Shown here: positions 1 to 10,839 of the stretch, piece after piece
Numbering within the stretch: the stretch's first letter is position 1
Layout of the letters: every line of letters begins with the position of its first letter
Assembly: GCA_035222895.1 (NCBI GenBank)
Contig: JAVYIG010001035.1
Coordinates: 186,001 to 250,000, forward strand
DNA from: Strongylocentrotus droebachiensis
Taxonomy: Eukaryota > Echinodermata > Echinoidea > Camarodonta > Strongylocentrotidae
Length of the DNA stretch: 64,000 nucleotides
Reading direction: 5' to 3'
Notes under the pieces: model-generated
The model's input: the letters and a program-made list of their open reading frames with translations, nothing else
Databases searched by the model: none
Told to the model about the DNA's origin: nothing
Program-made: the position numbers and the translations under genes

Positions 1-370
1 AGGGGCACATCTATGATGTGATTTGAGAAAAGGTTTGGCTAAAACTACAACCTTTATGAACTATTACAAATTCTAAATTGAGATATATTCATCATTTTTT
101 ATTTAGTCTTTGAAACCAAAAATAAGAGCATTATGAACATTTAAATGTAGATGAAATAAGTCATATGCATTAAGCAAAACATAGTCATAAAAACATCTGG
201 AGAAATCTTAAATAAAAATCAAATATAAAAATACCATATTGGAAGGTATGCTTTTGAAATGCTTCTTCAAACATACATGCAAATCAATTGTTCATGTAGT
301 TGTTCTAGTATTTACAGTAGTCATAAAGATTTAAATACAGTCAGTTGTAAATGTAGTCATATACATACTC

Positions 371-391
371 TTAGGAGTAGTAGCAGAAGTA

Positions 392-475
<84 letters not shown>

Positions 476-544
476 CTAGTAGTAGTACTAGTAGTAGTAG
501 TAGTAGTAGCAGTAATAGTAGTAATAGTAGGGTAGCAGTAGTGG
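371..544 (+). repeat. (AGT)n trinucleotide microsatellite
   Basis: An almost unbroken run of AGT triplets with a few AGC, AGA, ACT and AAT variants. It yields a poly-serine open frame on one strand and a poly-tyrosine frame on the other. Both are by-products of the repeat and should not be called genes. Confidence 0.95.
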
Positions 545-935
545 TATAGGTTCTAACCCAAAGAGCTGTACAAGTAATATAGTAGCAGGAGGAGAGAGAG
601 TAGTTATAAAATGTATAATGTAAAATGCCATATAATCATGAGATAACTGAGAATCTGTGTTATTAAGAGAACTAAAAGTATGTGTATCATAAGATGTAAG
701 CAAGTAAGTAACAGTAGATGTCTCCACTTTGCTTCCGGGATGAGAGATACAGATAAACAAATTCAAAGAGAAGCAGCACAATAACGGATGGAGCAGACAA
801 ACGATTATTTAAAAAAAGAATCCTTGGAAAAGGAGATTACAAGCAATGAAAGAAGGAACTGATATACAGAAACTGAGAGGAACAATGTGAGCTATATGTC
901 ACATCTCTCTTTTCCTTCGTCTCCTTCTCCCTCTT

Positions 936-1151
936 GTGACGGAGCAGTATATATGTATACCTGGATGTACTTTTGGCAGACTTCTTGGCACCGTTACGCA
1001 GACGAGGAGTATCATTGACTTCACAAGCCTCCTGACGGCTTCATTGAAGTGGATTGTGGGTAACCCGAGTTGGGACAGCCGATTGGAGGCACATTCACAG
1101 GGGAGAGATTTTCACATGGTGCAGAAATCGACAGCTGGGAGCGTACTTTAA
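936..1151. other. GC-richer, coding-like block of unresolved strand
   Basis: This block stands out from the AT-rich surroundings by its composition and by open frames on both strands. On + it follows a strong pyrimidine tract (about 905-933) and an AG. One + frame contains PELGQPIGGTFTGERFSHGA, which has the Pro/Gly/Phe/Gly spacing of a sushi (CCP) domain, but an in-frame TAA sits just before it after a VDCG motif. On - a different frame reads HFNEAVRRLVKSMILLVCV then LP, recalling the last helix and strand of a PDZ domain, with a possible donor at about 965. The two readings exclude each other and neither is complete. It could be a decayed exon, a live exon read wrongly, or chance. I do not assign a function. 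Confidence 0.25.
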
Positions 1152-1445
1152 GGCAATTTTTCAGAATTTCATTCAGTACTGTACACCTATATGTCTGCAT
1201 GAGAGCAGAAAGTGGATTTATCTCCCATTTCAAGTCTACACCACTCTTGGGTGTGAATAAAGCTCAAAGTCACAGATAAAGTAATGGTGAGCAGTATTTG
1301 AAATCTAGCTCAATACTAGAAAGTGAATGACAACTTTATAATTTTACAAGAATGTTATAATTCCTTAAAGAAATATCCTTCTATACATGTATGCTACTGC
1401 TGTAATGATAATCCAAATGTATCATTACAACTAAAAAAAGTATAC

Positions 1446-1503
1446 CCCTCACACGATTCTCTTTCAATTTCAAGTGATAATGAATGATCATGATGGATGG
1501 GAT
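1446..1503 (-). CDS. candidate internal exon, unknown protein
   Basis: On the - strand a very strong acceptor, with a long T/C tract ending CTCCTTCCAG, lies just before 1503, and a GTATAC donor lies at 1440-1445. The 58-nt exon is open when entered after a phase-1 intron and would encode PIHHDHSLSLEIERESCEG. It lies on the same strand as, and downstream of, the signal-peptide exon at 15.4 kb, whose exit phase fits this entry phase. The link is only inferred because 14 kb separates them. The donor is mediocre and no domain is recognised. Confidence 0.2.
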
Positions 1504-2062
1504 CTGGAAGGAGTGAAGAAAAAAAATAGAATGAGCAAGGAGAAATCCAAAAAGACGAAAACAAAAAAAGTGATACTGAAATATGCAATAGCAGAAGTGC
1601 AATATAGTAGAATATGGCACGAAAAACAAATTCCCCCAATAAGCACAATCCTTCCAATTTAAATGAACTGTTATTAAAGGACATCAATACAATATGAAAC
1701 CAACCCCTTTCATCTATTTCTTTTCATAACATTGTTACCAAATTGAGCTTTGTGAGGGAAGCGACTTATTCTCTCCTCAGTCCAAATTATTAATCACTAT
1801 TATTGATTTCAACAAGAGAATGTATTGATCTCTTTTATTGCAATGCTCTCAGAATTCATTATACAAAATAAAAAATAAAGGGGATAAATGAAATATTTCC
1901 ATATATGTTTACATTGTGGCCTCATCCATGAGAGATATTGCTTGCTTTAATACCACCAATCAATGCACTGGACATTTAGAATGTTGCAAAATCAATAACC
2001 AAATTTAGATGTTTCCCTAGAATAAGTTCATGTCTTTGGGAAGTGCATTGGTGCAACACTGA

Positions 2063-2263
2063 CAAGAAATTCCAACTGCAACTGTGTATGGATCCAGCAA
2101 CAATCAATTACAGCCTGGGGAGCACTATGATTACTTCATTTTCTGTAGCTCTAGCTGTGATCAATTTCTTGCCGGTGCTACTGAGATTGTTTTGGATGAA
2201 AAGGGGACAGAAAATTGCAAACATGTAAATGAGGAGAGCACTTCAAAACAGAAAAAGATGTAG
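2063..2263 (+). CDS. open frame without ATG, possible terminal exon
   Basis: A 66-codon open frame lies between a TGA and a TAG and has no methionine until its last residue, so a start-based ORF search misses it. An AG at 2112-2113 (TTACAG) could be the acceptor, giving a terminal exon of about 49 residues that includes GEHYDYFIFC, a CSSSCD motif and a charged Lys-rich end (STSKQKKM). The composition looks protein-like but the pyrimidine tract before the acceptor is weak. No AATAAA is seen close behind the stop. The overlapping frame that ends in a hydrophobic segment is an alternative. Function unknown. Confidence 0.2.
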   Translation, partial: QEIPTATVYGSSNNQLQPGEHYDYFIFCSSSCDQFLAGATEIVLDEKGTENCKHVNEESTSKQKKM

Positions 2264-2269
2264 CGTGAA

Positions 2270-3515
2270 ATAAGCAAGATGTTTGACGTCTCCTTTCAAT
2301 GAGGTCAAGAAGACTTTCTCTTTCTTGCTTCTTTATTTTATATCACTTTTGCCTACATGATGTCTGGTTTCTTCAATAATCACAGATATATATTAATTTT
2401 TACCATTTTGTTCTCATTATCTTCTCTTCTAAATATAATTTGCATGAAATTGTATTGCAATATTAAAGCTAGTAATTATTTATTTATAATTGATTCATCA
2501 TTTTTAGATTTAGTCTATTTCTCACCACATTAGCTACATGAACCCAGTAGTCCCTTTACAAAGCCTATGGAAATGACATTATCCAGGAGTCTACAGATGA
2601 AGGTATCTGTTTACAGCTGCATTCATCTTTTCTTCAACACATCTTACCCTTATGTTTCAAACTCTCTCATTTATGTTCCTATTTAAATTATACCTAAAAG
2701 GAAAATGACCTCTTTACTATGCCTGCTGTTAACTTTCCCCTCTCAAATTGTTCCCATTATAGCAGTAGTCATTTTCTAAATTGGTGTGTAATCATGGAAA
2801 AGGCTTGTCTCTCAGTATAATGAGAGGGTAATAATCATGCAAAGAGCCTCATAGGTAAAGGCCTGGGCAAGTTGGGAAGAGTAGTTAGAAGATTCGGCTG
2901 AAGTTTCTGTGTTATCCCTCTTTTAACATCTTTCTTTTTCGTATATACTGCATTTATTGTTTCCTATGTTTTCATCCTTCTATCTAGTCCTCATTTGATT
3001 CCCCTTTTCATCCCTTATATACCAGGTACTTTTTTAATTTTGTTCAATAATAATATTCTTAATAATATTATTCATCATTGATACGTAGTAGAAGAGCATT
3101 CAATGAGTACTTATGTCATAAATTTGAGATCAATAATTAAGCTTGTATTTTCATCTTTGGAAAAAGAAGTTTATACATTTCATATATTCAACTGATAAAA
3201 ACTATTGGCTCAGAAATCTATTCAACAGACAGATGAATACAAATTTATATTGGTAGCTTTGAAGTGACAAATGTAAAGAGACAAGTTTTGATCTCATTGC
3301 TAGCTAGTTTTCATTAGTAAGCTAACCACTTTCCCCTAAATTAAAGAATGGTTAACGACATATGCTTTTAATGATATTAACTCTACTACTAATCGATACC
3401 AATGGACAAACTCCCATCATACTTGCTACCGGTTCTTCCCTCACTGTCTATGCAAGATTGATCATGCTTGTCATGACTCATTAGGCTAGTAGTACTACCA
3501 ACAAAGTGACGCTTC
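2270..3515. other. AT-rich stretch, no gene seen
   Basis: No convincing exon, element or tandem structure was found here. The sequence is typical AT-rich intron or intergenic DNA. Confidence 0.5.
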
Positions 3516-3519
3516 TACA

Positions 3520-3691
3520 CCTAAATTAAAACACTTCCTCTACATCTCAAACAGTAGCCGTTCATGTATAGTCTCAACATGGTCTCAACGACTCTACCCT
3601 CCCCCTAAATTAAAGCACATCTTCTCTATTCAAACAGTAGCTGTTCATGTAGAGTCTCTAGGACTCTCAGACTCACCCCCCCCCCCCCCCC
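3520..3691 (+). repeat. 84-bp tandem duplication ending in poly-C run
   Basis: The segment starting CCTAAATTAAA at 3520 recurs at 3604, and both copies share the CAAACAGTAG and GTTCATGTA blocks. The second copy runs into an uninterrupted run of 16 C at 3676-3691. The copies differ at many positions, so the duplication is old. Confidence 0.75.
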
Positions 3692-3780
3692 ACCCCTGTT
3701 CAGAATACCAGAATTGATTGTATCACTTCACAAGACGCTATAAAAGAAAAAATAAAGCCATACAATAAGTAATTACTTTT

Positions 3781-4215
3781 ATCTAGTATGAACATCATAT
3801 GAGGAAACATTGTGTAACAAAACTCTGTGTCATGAAAGGCACGTTTGAGCATCATTTCCAACAAAAACTTGATGAAGAATCAAGATCCTATGTAGGATGC
3901 AGGTTGTATCATACCAAAACCATATGACTGGGTAGGGCATACACTGATGATTGACTAGCTGTCATATGGACCTCTTCAGAACTAGTTACTCATACAACAT
4001 TTCTTTCTACGACTTTTGTTATTCAGTTTGTATGCCTTTTGTTATACGGTAATTCTTTACACAACGTTTCTTTACATGAGTTACATATGAATTTCGTCTA
4101 GTCTGAACGGCCTATTGGTGATGGTGGTGGTGTTTGGTGGAGATGTTTGATAGATGAGGTTTTGTCTTGGTCTATATCATGACTAAACTTTGAGCAAACA
4201 TCTTGGTAGACTGAA
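3781..4215 (+). repeat. dispersed repeat, copy A
   Basis: This segment is homologous along most of its length to 16790-17140. Shared blocks in the same order are: an opening CTAGT-TGAAC-TCATAT block, a central ACACTGATGATTG-like block, CTCTTCA, GTCTGTATGC-like, ATTCCTTA-ACAA-GTTTCTTTACA, GAGTTAC-TATGAA, and GTCTGAACGG-CTATTGGTG. No terminal inverted repeat, target duplication or coding frame is evident. It is an interspersed family of unknown class. Confidence 0.65.
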
Positions 4216-4329
4216 GAGAGAAGAGACTTGGGGTTAGTCATTGGATCTCATCCATCACTGTACTCCGTCAAACAATGTACTTGTTGCCTCATCAGGACAG
4301 GGGGCTTTCCTCTTCTTAATACATAATTA

Positions 4330-6850
4330 AATGGACAAAACGTGCATCATCTACACCAATTCCAAAAGAGAGGCAACATTGTTATTACTAATTAGCAGCT
4401 GCCATGAAGATGAATCATATCAACTTTTCATTCAGACTAACATGTCTACTGTCCATCCAGCAAAAGTGTCCTTGTATTGTAGATGCAGATGTGTCACTGG
4501 CTACAAGTCTTCATTGTATTATGGAACCCACTGATTAGTATAGTGAATATACACTACCTTTTATCAACATATTGTACTTGATATGAAATTAATATTTCAT
4601 CTGGTTGGAGCTAGGATGGTGTTCATTTATATATTTATAGAGAGTTGTCTTTGAATGGAAGCTTTGCTGATAATGCCATTATATTGAGCCATTAATAAGG
4701 CAGTATCAGCCATTTTTAGACATGATATCACTCTTGCACAATACAATTAAAATAAAATGTCAGGAAAAAATTGCCTACTGCTGACAATTTCTAGGATTCT
4801 CTTGTATCTGTTGCTAGCTTTTCGAACTGCTCCTGATCATTTCTTGCTTTGGGAATTTTAACTAAAGTAGCTTTAAAATGCTAACATACTTGGACAATTT
4901 TTGTTTAACAAACACAAATTGCTAATAAATACATGCATAGACTAGTAGAAGACAAACTCATTTCAGCACTATGATGCTTCTTAAAACGAATATCAATTGT
5001 TGATAAATCATTATTGAGTGTTATGTTATGGGGAATTTCACATGATTACATTAAGGAAGTACTCTTCAATGTTGACACTGCGTCTAAGTGTTTTGTTACA
5101 ATAATTGTATATCTGTATAAAAAACAAAAGAAGCACTTCAATCCCTTGATAACTGCAGTCCTTGCAATGAGCAGAAACCATCAAATAAAGAAACCCAAAG
5201 CAGCGAACCCATCAACCAATGCATGTAAGGAACATCCTAATAATAGAGCTATTCACCATCTAACCATGAAGGAGGCACATAAAGCAACAAAATGGCTCCT
5301 AAGGGGAAGACTCTTTAAAAATGAAAATATGAATATGAATGAAGCCATTGAGTTGAGCCTGGGTGTCTAGACACATGAACAACTCCTGCTTCATAGAGCT
5401 CTTATGATGGGGTCAGCTGAGAAAGGGAGGCTTCAACCCGATACCATGTTTCAAAGAGAGAGCAAAGGAACTCAAGTGTGTACAACGTAATACTACACAA
5501 GTGTTTGGTTTAAAAGGGAGGAAGGAGCGAGGTTTTGTATTTCCATCTTTAGTTACAAAACTGAGATTACACTTTTAAAAAAGGGTTCAGTTATACATAA
5601 TAATATGTAAATATAGGTCCCATCTGTTTCACTTTTTCGTTCACCTTATTCTTCCAAAATATATTATTATAAGGAGAATTAGTTCAGGTTTTTGTTTCAC
5701 AATCTATTGCAAATTTTTTTTCTTATATTTTTTTTCTTTATAATAATAATAATAATAATGTCAAAGTGCCAAGTACAGGTATTGTTAAAACAGATAAGAT
5801 GTCAGCTTGGATTTAAAGGTCTCTAAGGAAATTATGATTCTCAAATTAAATGGTAAATTATTCCAAAGACAAGGTGCTATCAGTTTATCTGTGTTCTACT
5901 TATGTATAGGCTATCATTTCAGCAGTTCATGTACTTCAATTTCCGTAACCTTCTTGTTTCTTTTTCTTTTTCTTCCTTAATATTGTAAAAATTCATGCAT
6001 TGTTTGACCCTACCACATTTAGGACAGAAAGTCATTAAGATAGCAGATGCACGCTCGCTATTAACCGAAGGGTGGCTTATTAATCTTGTTATTAAAATAA
6101 CCTCCATACTATATGGTAATTTCTTTGGCACTGAGCTTATTAATTATTGATTCTACCCTGTACGCCGGTTATTGACAGGGGGATTTCATAGAACCAGATT
6201 TCTTTCATTTTAATTTCTTGCCCGAGATTCTATATGGTATCATCTTTTTACAGCTAGAAGAGCATTTACTCTATGTCACATTCTATTCCTCCTGGGATTG
6301 ATATATCAAAGGCTTCTACATTATTTAACTGTTTCCATTGAAACATTAATCTATACTGGTGTTAAAAGGGGGTCACGGAGCTAATCAGGACTGGAATTGG
6401 GTAATTAATTGTGTTGCACAAAGGAATCCATCTGCCAATCGGTGCCTATTATTCCCTACTAAATTGCACGCATGGCGAGCAAGCATGCAGAGAGGCAAAG
6501 AAACCATACATATATGAGATGTAGCTTTGAATATGTATAAGTTTATATACATACTTAATCTTAAATAAATAGTAGTTCAGTAATACTAATGGGCAATCCT
6601 CACATCTGGAAAGGAAACCGCATTTCAAAAGAAATTCATAATTCATGCTGAGATGTCGACTATGCAGTATGTGGGTTGTTTGGACTGGAAATCATATTGA
6701 AAGTGATCAAACCTGGTTGAACATCACATTAGAAATCATGATCACAACTAGTTTGGCTACTTTCAGTCGTTCTGGACAAATTAAATAGCTTGATTTCTTT
6801 ACTCATTTTCATTCATTTTCTTTTCCTGAATTAGTTTGCCAGAAATTGTT
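4330..6850. other. AT-rich stretch, no reliable gene
   Basis: It contains a 118-residue open frame at 5014-5370 without recognisable domains, an (AAT)n run at about 5741-5759, and at 6250-6270 a single degenerate arm resembling the hairpin family seen further right. A - strand AG near 5301 follows a good pyrimidine tract, but the frame after it has no good donor. Nothing here reaches the level of a gene call. Confidence 0.45.
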
Positions 6851-6865
6851 TACTTCCACTTATGA

Positions 6866-7123
6866 ATATTCAGTTTAAATGGTGTTGGGTTTTGTAAAAA
6901 TGTCAAGGTCTTCAACAGGTCTCAAGTTCATGTTTCAAATGTATTGATATTTAACATTTTAAGCCATGGTACCAATTATTCACAATCCGTAATGTCATTG
7001 CATAAAGCTGGACCACACTTGGCGGAACGCAGAATGTTGCATTTCATGTTTAAAACATGGAAGGCAATTCCAAACCACTCCTTACCTTTCAAGAGCAGAG
7101 TCAGGCTAATCTTCAAGCCTTGA
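6866..7123 (+). pseudogene. probable C-terminal tail of a non-LTR reverse transcriptase
   Basis: An 85-codon open frame between two TGA stops ends with AERRMLHFMFKTWKAIPNHS followed by PFKSRVRLIF and a stop. Many CR1/L2/Jockey-like reverse transcriptases end with a Trp, a Leu/Ile-Pro, a gap, then Phe-Lys plus basic residues and Leu-Phe (W..LP....FK..L...LF). That order and spacing are visible here. No catalytic motif remains, so this would be a 5'-truncated relic. No poly(A) tail or target duplication was found, and the family match is by pattern only. Confidence 0.35.
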
Positions 7124-7373
7124 AAGAAATAGGATAGAGTATCAGGATTATACCAGATACATGTATGATGCCCTGCTCACTCACTCACCATCATAGACCT
7201 TACAAGAGCTGTAAGTAACATTGACTTTCTATAACATTGACATGTGTCAAATCTTCCACAAAAAAAAAAAATTATGTTGTTCTGGACTGAACATTTACAA
7301 GCAATCTCAAATTCGTTTCAGTTTCTCAAAATATTCCTATTCCCAACCGCCTCATTTCCTGTACTAGTTTCTA

Positions 7374-7394
7374 CTCTCTCTCTCTCTCTCTCTC
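7374..7394 (+). repeat. (CT)n microsatellite
   Basis: Short uninterrupted CT run. Confidence 0.95.
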
Positions 7395-7655
7395 AAATTT
7401 TATCTATATTCTGTTGGATTTGCCACAAATATTTGATACAGGCAGGCTGTCTACAATTTTCATTCAAGTCCCCAGAGGTGACAATGCAAACACACAAGAC
7501 AGCATGGATCGCCAAATAGAATTGGCAGCTAACATGAGCATCAATGCCAATTTGCAGCCCATCAGTCGCCACTAAAGACCTCAGAGGGGCGCTAATGACA
7601 CCCCACTTGATGTCATGATAGCCGACTCCCATTTCAAGAGGGATCCTACACCATG

Positions 7656-7814
7656 CTAGAGGACCGTCGATGACAACATCCACACCCCGAACACTAGCGT
7701 CGCCATGGTAACCAAACATATATCAAGAGTCGTTAGCGCTTCCTGAATGTATCCACTGCCGGCCAGGCTGACGGGGTCACAAAGCTGGGCAGACTGATAC
7801 AGAATTGGTTGCAG
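7656..7814 (-). CDS. candidate terminal exon with C-terminal hydrophobic tail
   Basis: On the - strand, after an acceptor-like TCTACACTTAG, a frame stays open for 52 codons to TAG. It begins LQPILYQSAQLCDPV, passes a small-residue stretch (SLAGSG) and ends in a hydrophobic segment, CLVTMATLVFGVWML then SSTVL, right at the stop. Such an ending fits a GPI-anchor signal or a single membrane helix with almost no cytoplasmic part. It lies 7.6 kb downstream of, and on the same strand as, the signal-peptide exon, so the two could begin and end one cell-surface protein. The phases are not directly compatible, so at least one exon between them would be needed. A second - strand frame across 7393-7719 overlaps it. 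No AATAAA was seen within about 700 bp. Confidence 0.3.
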   Translation of the reverse strand: MQPILYQSAQLCDPVSLAGSGYIQEALTTLDICLVTMATLVFGVWMLSSTVL

Positions 7815-7819
7815 CTAAG

Positions 7820-9170
7820 TGTAGACACGTATCCTATCACTGGTAACTTCATAAAAAGAGGAACAGAATTGGGATAAGTGCTTGACTGGGCCTGGAATAA
7901 TAGAACCTTTTTAACCCTCTAGTCTCTTATGCAAATCACATTGCATTCCAGATCAAGGATTCTAGATGAGAGCCATAGAGAATAGCACAAGGTTAGATAC
8001 ATATCTAATAATAAGCCATATAATAAGCCATAACTCATACAAGCTTAAGTTTTGAATTAATATTCATACAGCCCTGCATAGGATTGACAGCATTTTCAAA
8101 TAGATGTATCTCAATTTTTATATGGATGGATCCAACACTACAAATGCCGCAACCAGCAACTAATATTGTCAATCTAACATTTCAAAATGGCTGTCACTCA
8201 TAGACAATGGAGGTATTGGTTTAGTACTTTAGTACTTACAGTGGGTTGTTCTGCGTACAATGTTGACCATTTTACCTCTTTTCATGGTGTGCATGATCAT
8301 GAGAATATAATTTATTTGTGATAGCTAAAGGTTATATCTTCTCAGAACTTAATAGATCTAAAGAGTCATAGAGATTGATCATTACAGTTCTGACCAGATA
8401 TAAACTTTATCTATCAAGGATAAACCACATTGTCGAATAATTCATGTATTTTATAACACACAGCCCAGTGGCATTTGTTACGCCTAGTTGGCATTCATTA
8501 ACACATAAAAAAACAGTGGTGGTGTTTTGCGGCAGTTTACTGCGGCATATCTGAATGAGCCTTCACCGTGTACTAAAGAACAGCCTATATACAACATTGG
8601 TTGTTCTACATCTTCAGTAGATCTTAAATTCAGTCATAAGCACAAAGCAGTCATAGATAAATGAATGTTGGTTAAATGATCAGTCAGTATGGTCTTCTTT
8701 CCGAATGTGAAAGAAAAACTTAGGGTGTAAAATCTGTAATGTAGATCTGATGTAGATTTGCATCTACAATATGGCACCCCCAACCCCCCCCCCCCCCCCC
8801 CCCCATGATAGGATGTTAAATTGAGGTCCTGTGTGTAGGAGAGCCATATACCATGTACATGTTATAAACCACTTCTTCTTCCTGTATAGAGTAAAAACCA
8901 ATGAACTGGGCTCGGACCTTGTAGTAGATTTGTAATATCCTAAAATAAATTCATCAATTATAAATCTAAGTAACCTGCATTTGCTACATTAAGACATTTA
9001 CACAATTTAGTCTATTTCTAAAATCACACCAATCTAGCTAATTTTTAAATTTGAAAGTTAGCTATCTAAAGAAGATATAAACAGATAGAGTGAGCAGGAT
9101 TTTGAGATCCATGCAACCTTTTCCACGATGAACTAGAGCTTCTTTGAAGAGTTCACACTCAAAATTGACT
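7820..9170. other. AT-rich stretch with poly-C run
   Basis: No gene was found. It holds a C-rich run at 8776-8804, interrupted once by AA, and a short GCGGCAGTTTACTGC segment at about 8528 that resembles one end of the inverted repeat at 19.94-20.16 kb. Confidence 0.5.
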
Positions 9171-9179
9171 TACGCTTAC

Positions 9180-9200
9180 CACATATGTGCACCCGTCTGC
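9180..9200 (-). CDS. candidate 21-nt microexon
   Basis: On the - strand a T-rich tract ending TTGTTTGCCAG precedes 21 nt that are followed at once by the donor GTAAGC. The piece has no stop in any frame. Entered after a phase-1 intron it leaves in phase 1, so it could sit in the same transcript as the signal-peptide exon. The splice signals are good but the piece is too short to test for coding, so chance cannot be excluded. Confidence 0.2.
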
Positions 9201-9452
9201 CTGGCAAACAACAAAATATAAAATGGCAGAAACCTTGAACATTAATACACCTAGACACAACCAATCACATCTCTCAATCAGGTCTTTCACTTACAAGGGA
9301 AGTACTTGCCAATCACACATTGTCCCTCAAGTCAATCTGATAAGGTTAATTTCCAAGAGCACAATGCACAATACTGCACCGATGTGGAGAGAACAACAGA
9401 CAATAAACATGTTTGTTACAGCTCTGACCTTTTTCTCCGCTTTCTTGGTTAG

Positions 9453-9552
9453 TCTTCTTCCCAAAATTTTGTCGGAAGTCAAAGAAATGGGTGCTGGTGG
9501 TTATACCATTGATCATGTGAAAATATGAAGGATGTAATTCATAATGAATAAA
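9453..9552 (+). CDS. candidate terminal exon with AATAAA signal
   Basis: The pyrimidine-rich CTTTTTCTCCGCTTTCTTGG followed by TTAG forms an acceptor. The next 76 nt, entered with one nucleotide, read LLPKILSEVKEMGAGGYTID then HVKI and TGA at 9526-9528. An AATAAA lies 18 nt after the stop at 9547-9552, followed by a GT/T-rich stretch of the kind used for cleavage. Without splicing, the frame extends upstream as a hydrophobic MFVTALTFFSAFLVSL segment, so a small membrane peptide is the alternative reading. The match between stop, poly(A) signal and downstream element is the main support. Function unknown. Confidence 0.25.
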
Positions 9553-9936
9553 AGTTTATTGAACTTTGATTTGTATTTACTCATCAGTAAATTGCAAAAA
9601 TGGGCAAGTTTGTATTTTTAAAATACTCATTTCAGACACACTTGGTCTAAATAAATACTATCGATTTGATATGTAAAACTGGAGCTATTGAGTTTTCCCC
9701 CAAACTTATGATTTAGAAGAGGTAGAATATATGCACAGGTTATCCTAACTCCATGCGTGTTTGCTCTTTTGAATCTTAGATAATATTAACCATATACTTG
9801 TTCACATTCTTTAAAATAAAAAACAATCCAACAGAACAAGAGTCAGGAGAATTGATGTAATAGAGAGAGCGTCAGGAGAAGAGACTAGGTAGCACTCGGT
9901 GAAATGACTCTGCAACTGAAGCGCTAGATTTTGCAG

Positions 9937-10001
9937 GTGGGTTTGGCTGCTGAGTCGATAATCAATTGGGACGAACATCAATACCATGTAACTAAGTACA
10001 G
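9937..10001 (+). CDS. candidate 65-nt internal exon
   Basis: ATTTTGCAG precedes and GTAATG follows a 65-nt piece with only one open frame, reading VGLAAESIINWDEHQYHVTK. The splice sites are average and the phases (0 in, 2 out) could not be connected to a neighbour. Weak support. Confidence 0.15.
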
Positions 10002-10762
10002 GTAATGTCAGTCACATTGCGCATTCAAGCTCTCTCTCCATCTCTCTCTTTCTCTTTCTCAATCTGTTATGTCACCTATTCCAAGCATGGTGCTTCCCCA
10101 TAACATTTCTATCACAATTTTGATCACAACTTTTAAATGTTTTCTCACAAAGGCACACAATAATATTTCTGTATTTATATTTGTTTCATTAATAACATTT
10201 CCATATCGAGTTTTCATCAAACAAAATAAAAATCTCACAAACTAACACCATCATATTTCCATCTTTGTACCAATTTTGGGGGTAAATAATACATATGTCT
10301 CGAGCGAATGTTATCATCTTGCAAAACAATTTATGTTTTCTCACGGAGTAATACAACAATTTATTCTATCTTTAAACTATTCACTTTATTGGTAAATCAA
10401 ATTTCCTTGTCAATTGTTGTCCTGCTTCTTTCAACCCGAGATTAATTTGAAACCGGGGGATGTTATGAAAAACAACAGATTGTGAAATGCATACCTTTTC
10501 ATTTTGTCTTAAACCACGGCAGCAATATGTCATGTCTCACCTTACATGCAACCTATAAATCATCTTGAAAATTTCATTACGTAGGAGGACAGAATTATGT
10601 TGATAATGTGATAATGTGATGTTTTGAAGAGGGTTTCTTTCTTCTTTCCAGCTTGGGGAATACATTTATATCTCTGTGCCCTACATCTATTTTTGTTTAT
10701 TCTAGTTGTCTTCTTTTGTAAAAACAAAGTTCAAAACTTTCATGTCTCTCCTATAATAAAAT

Positions 10763-10837
10763 CCCTCCCCCCCCCCCTCTCTCTCTCTCTCTCCCCCCTC
10801 CTCTCCTCTCTCTCTCTACCCCCCCCCCCCTCCCCCT
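10763..10837 (+). repeat. compound poly-C / CT low-complexity tract
   Basis: Alternating runs of C and CT. The proline/serine/leucine-rich frame across it is a product of the repeat. A good acceptor-like site (TTTCTTTCTTCTTTCCAG) lies just upstream at about 10652, but the T-rich sequence after it gives hydrophobic translations in any case. Confidence 0.9.
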
Positions 10838-10839
10838 AT

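Noticed and set aside
259-549. 96-codon serine-rich open frame
   Set aside because: It is the translation of the (AGT)n microsatellite.
5014-5370. 118-codon open frame
   Set aside because: No domain, no splice support and AT-driven composition rich in Lys, Asn and Ile.
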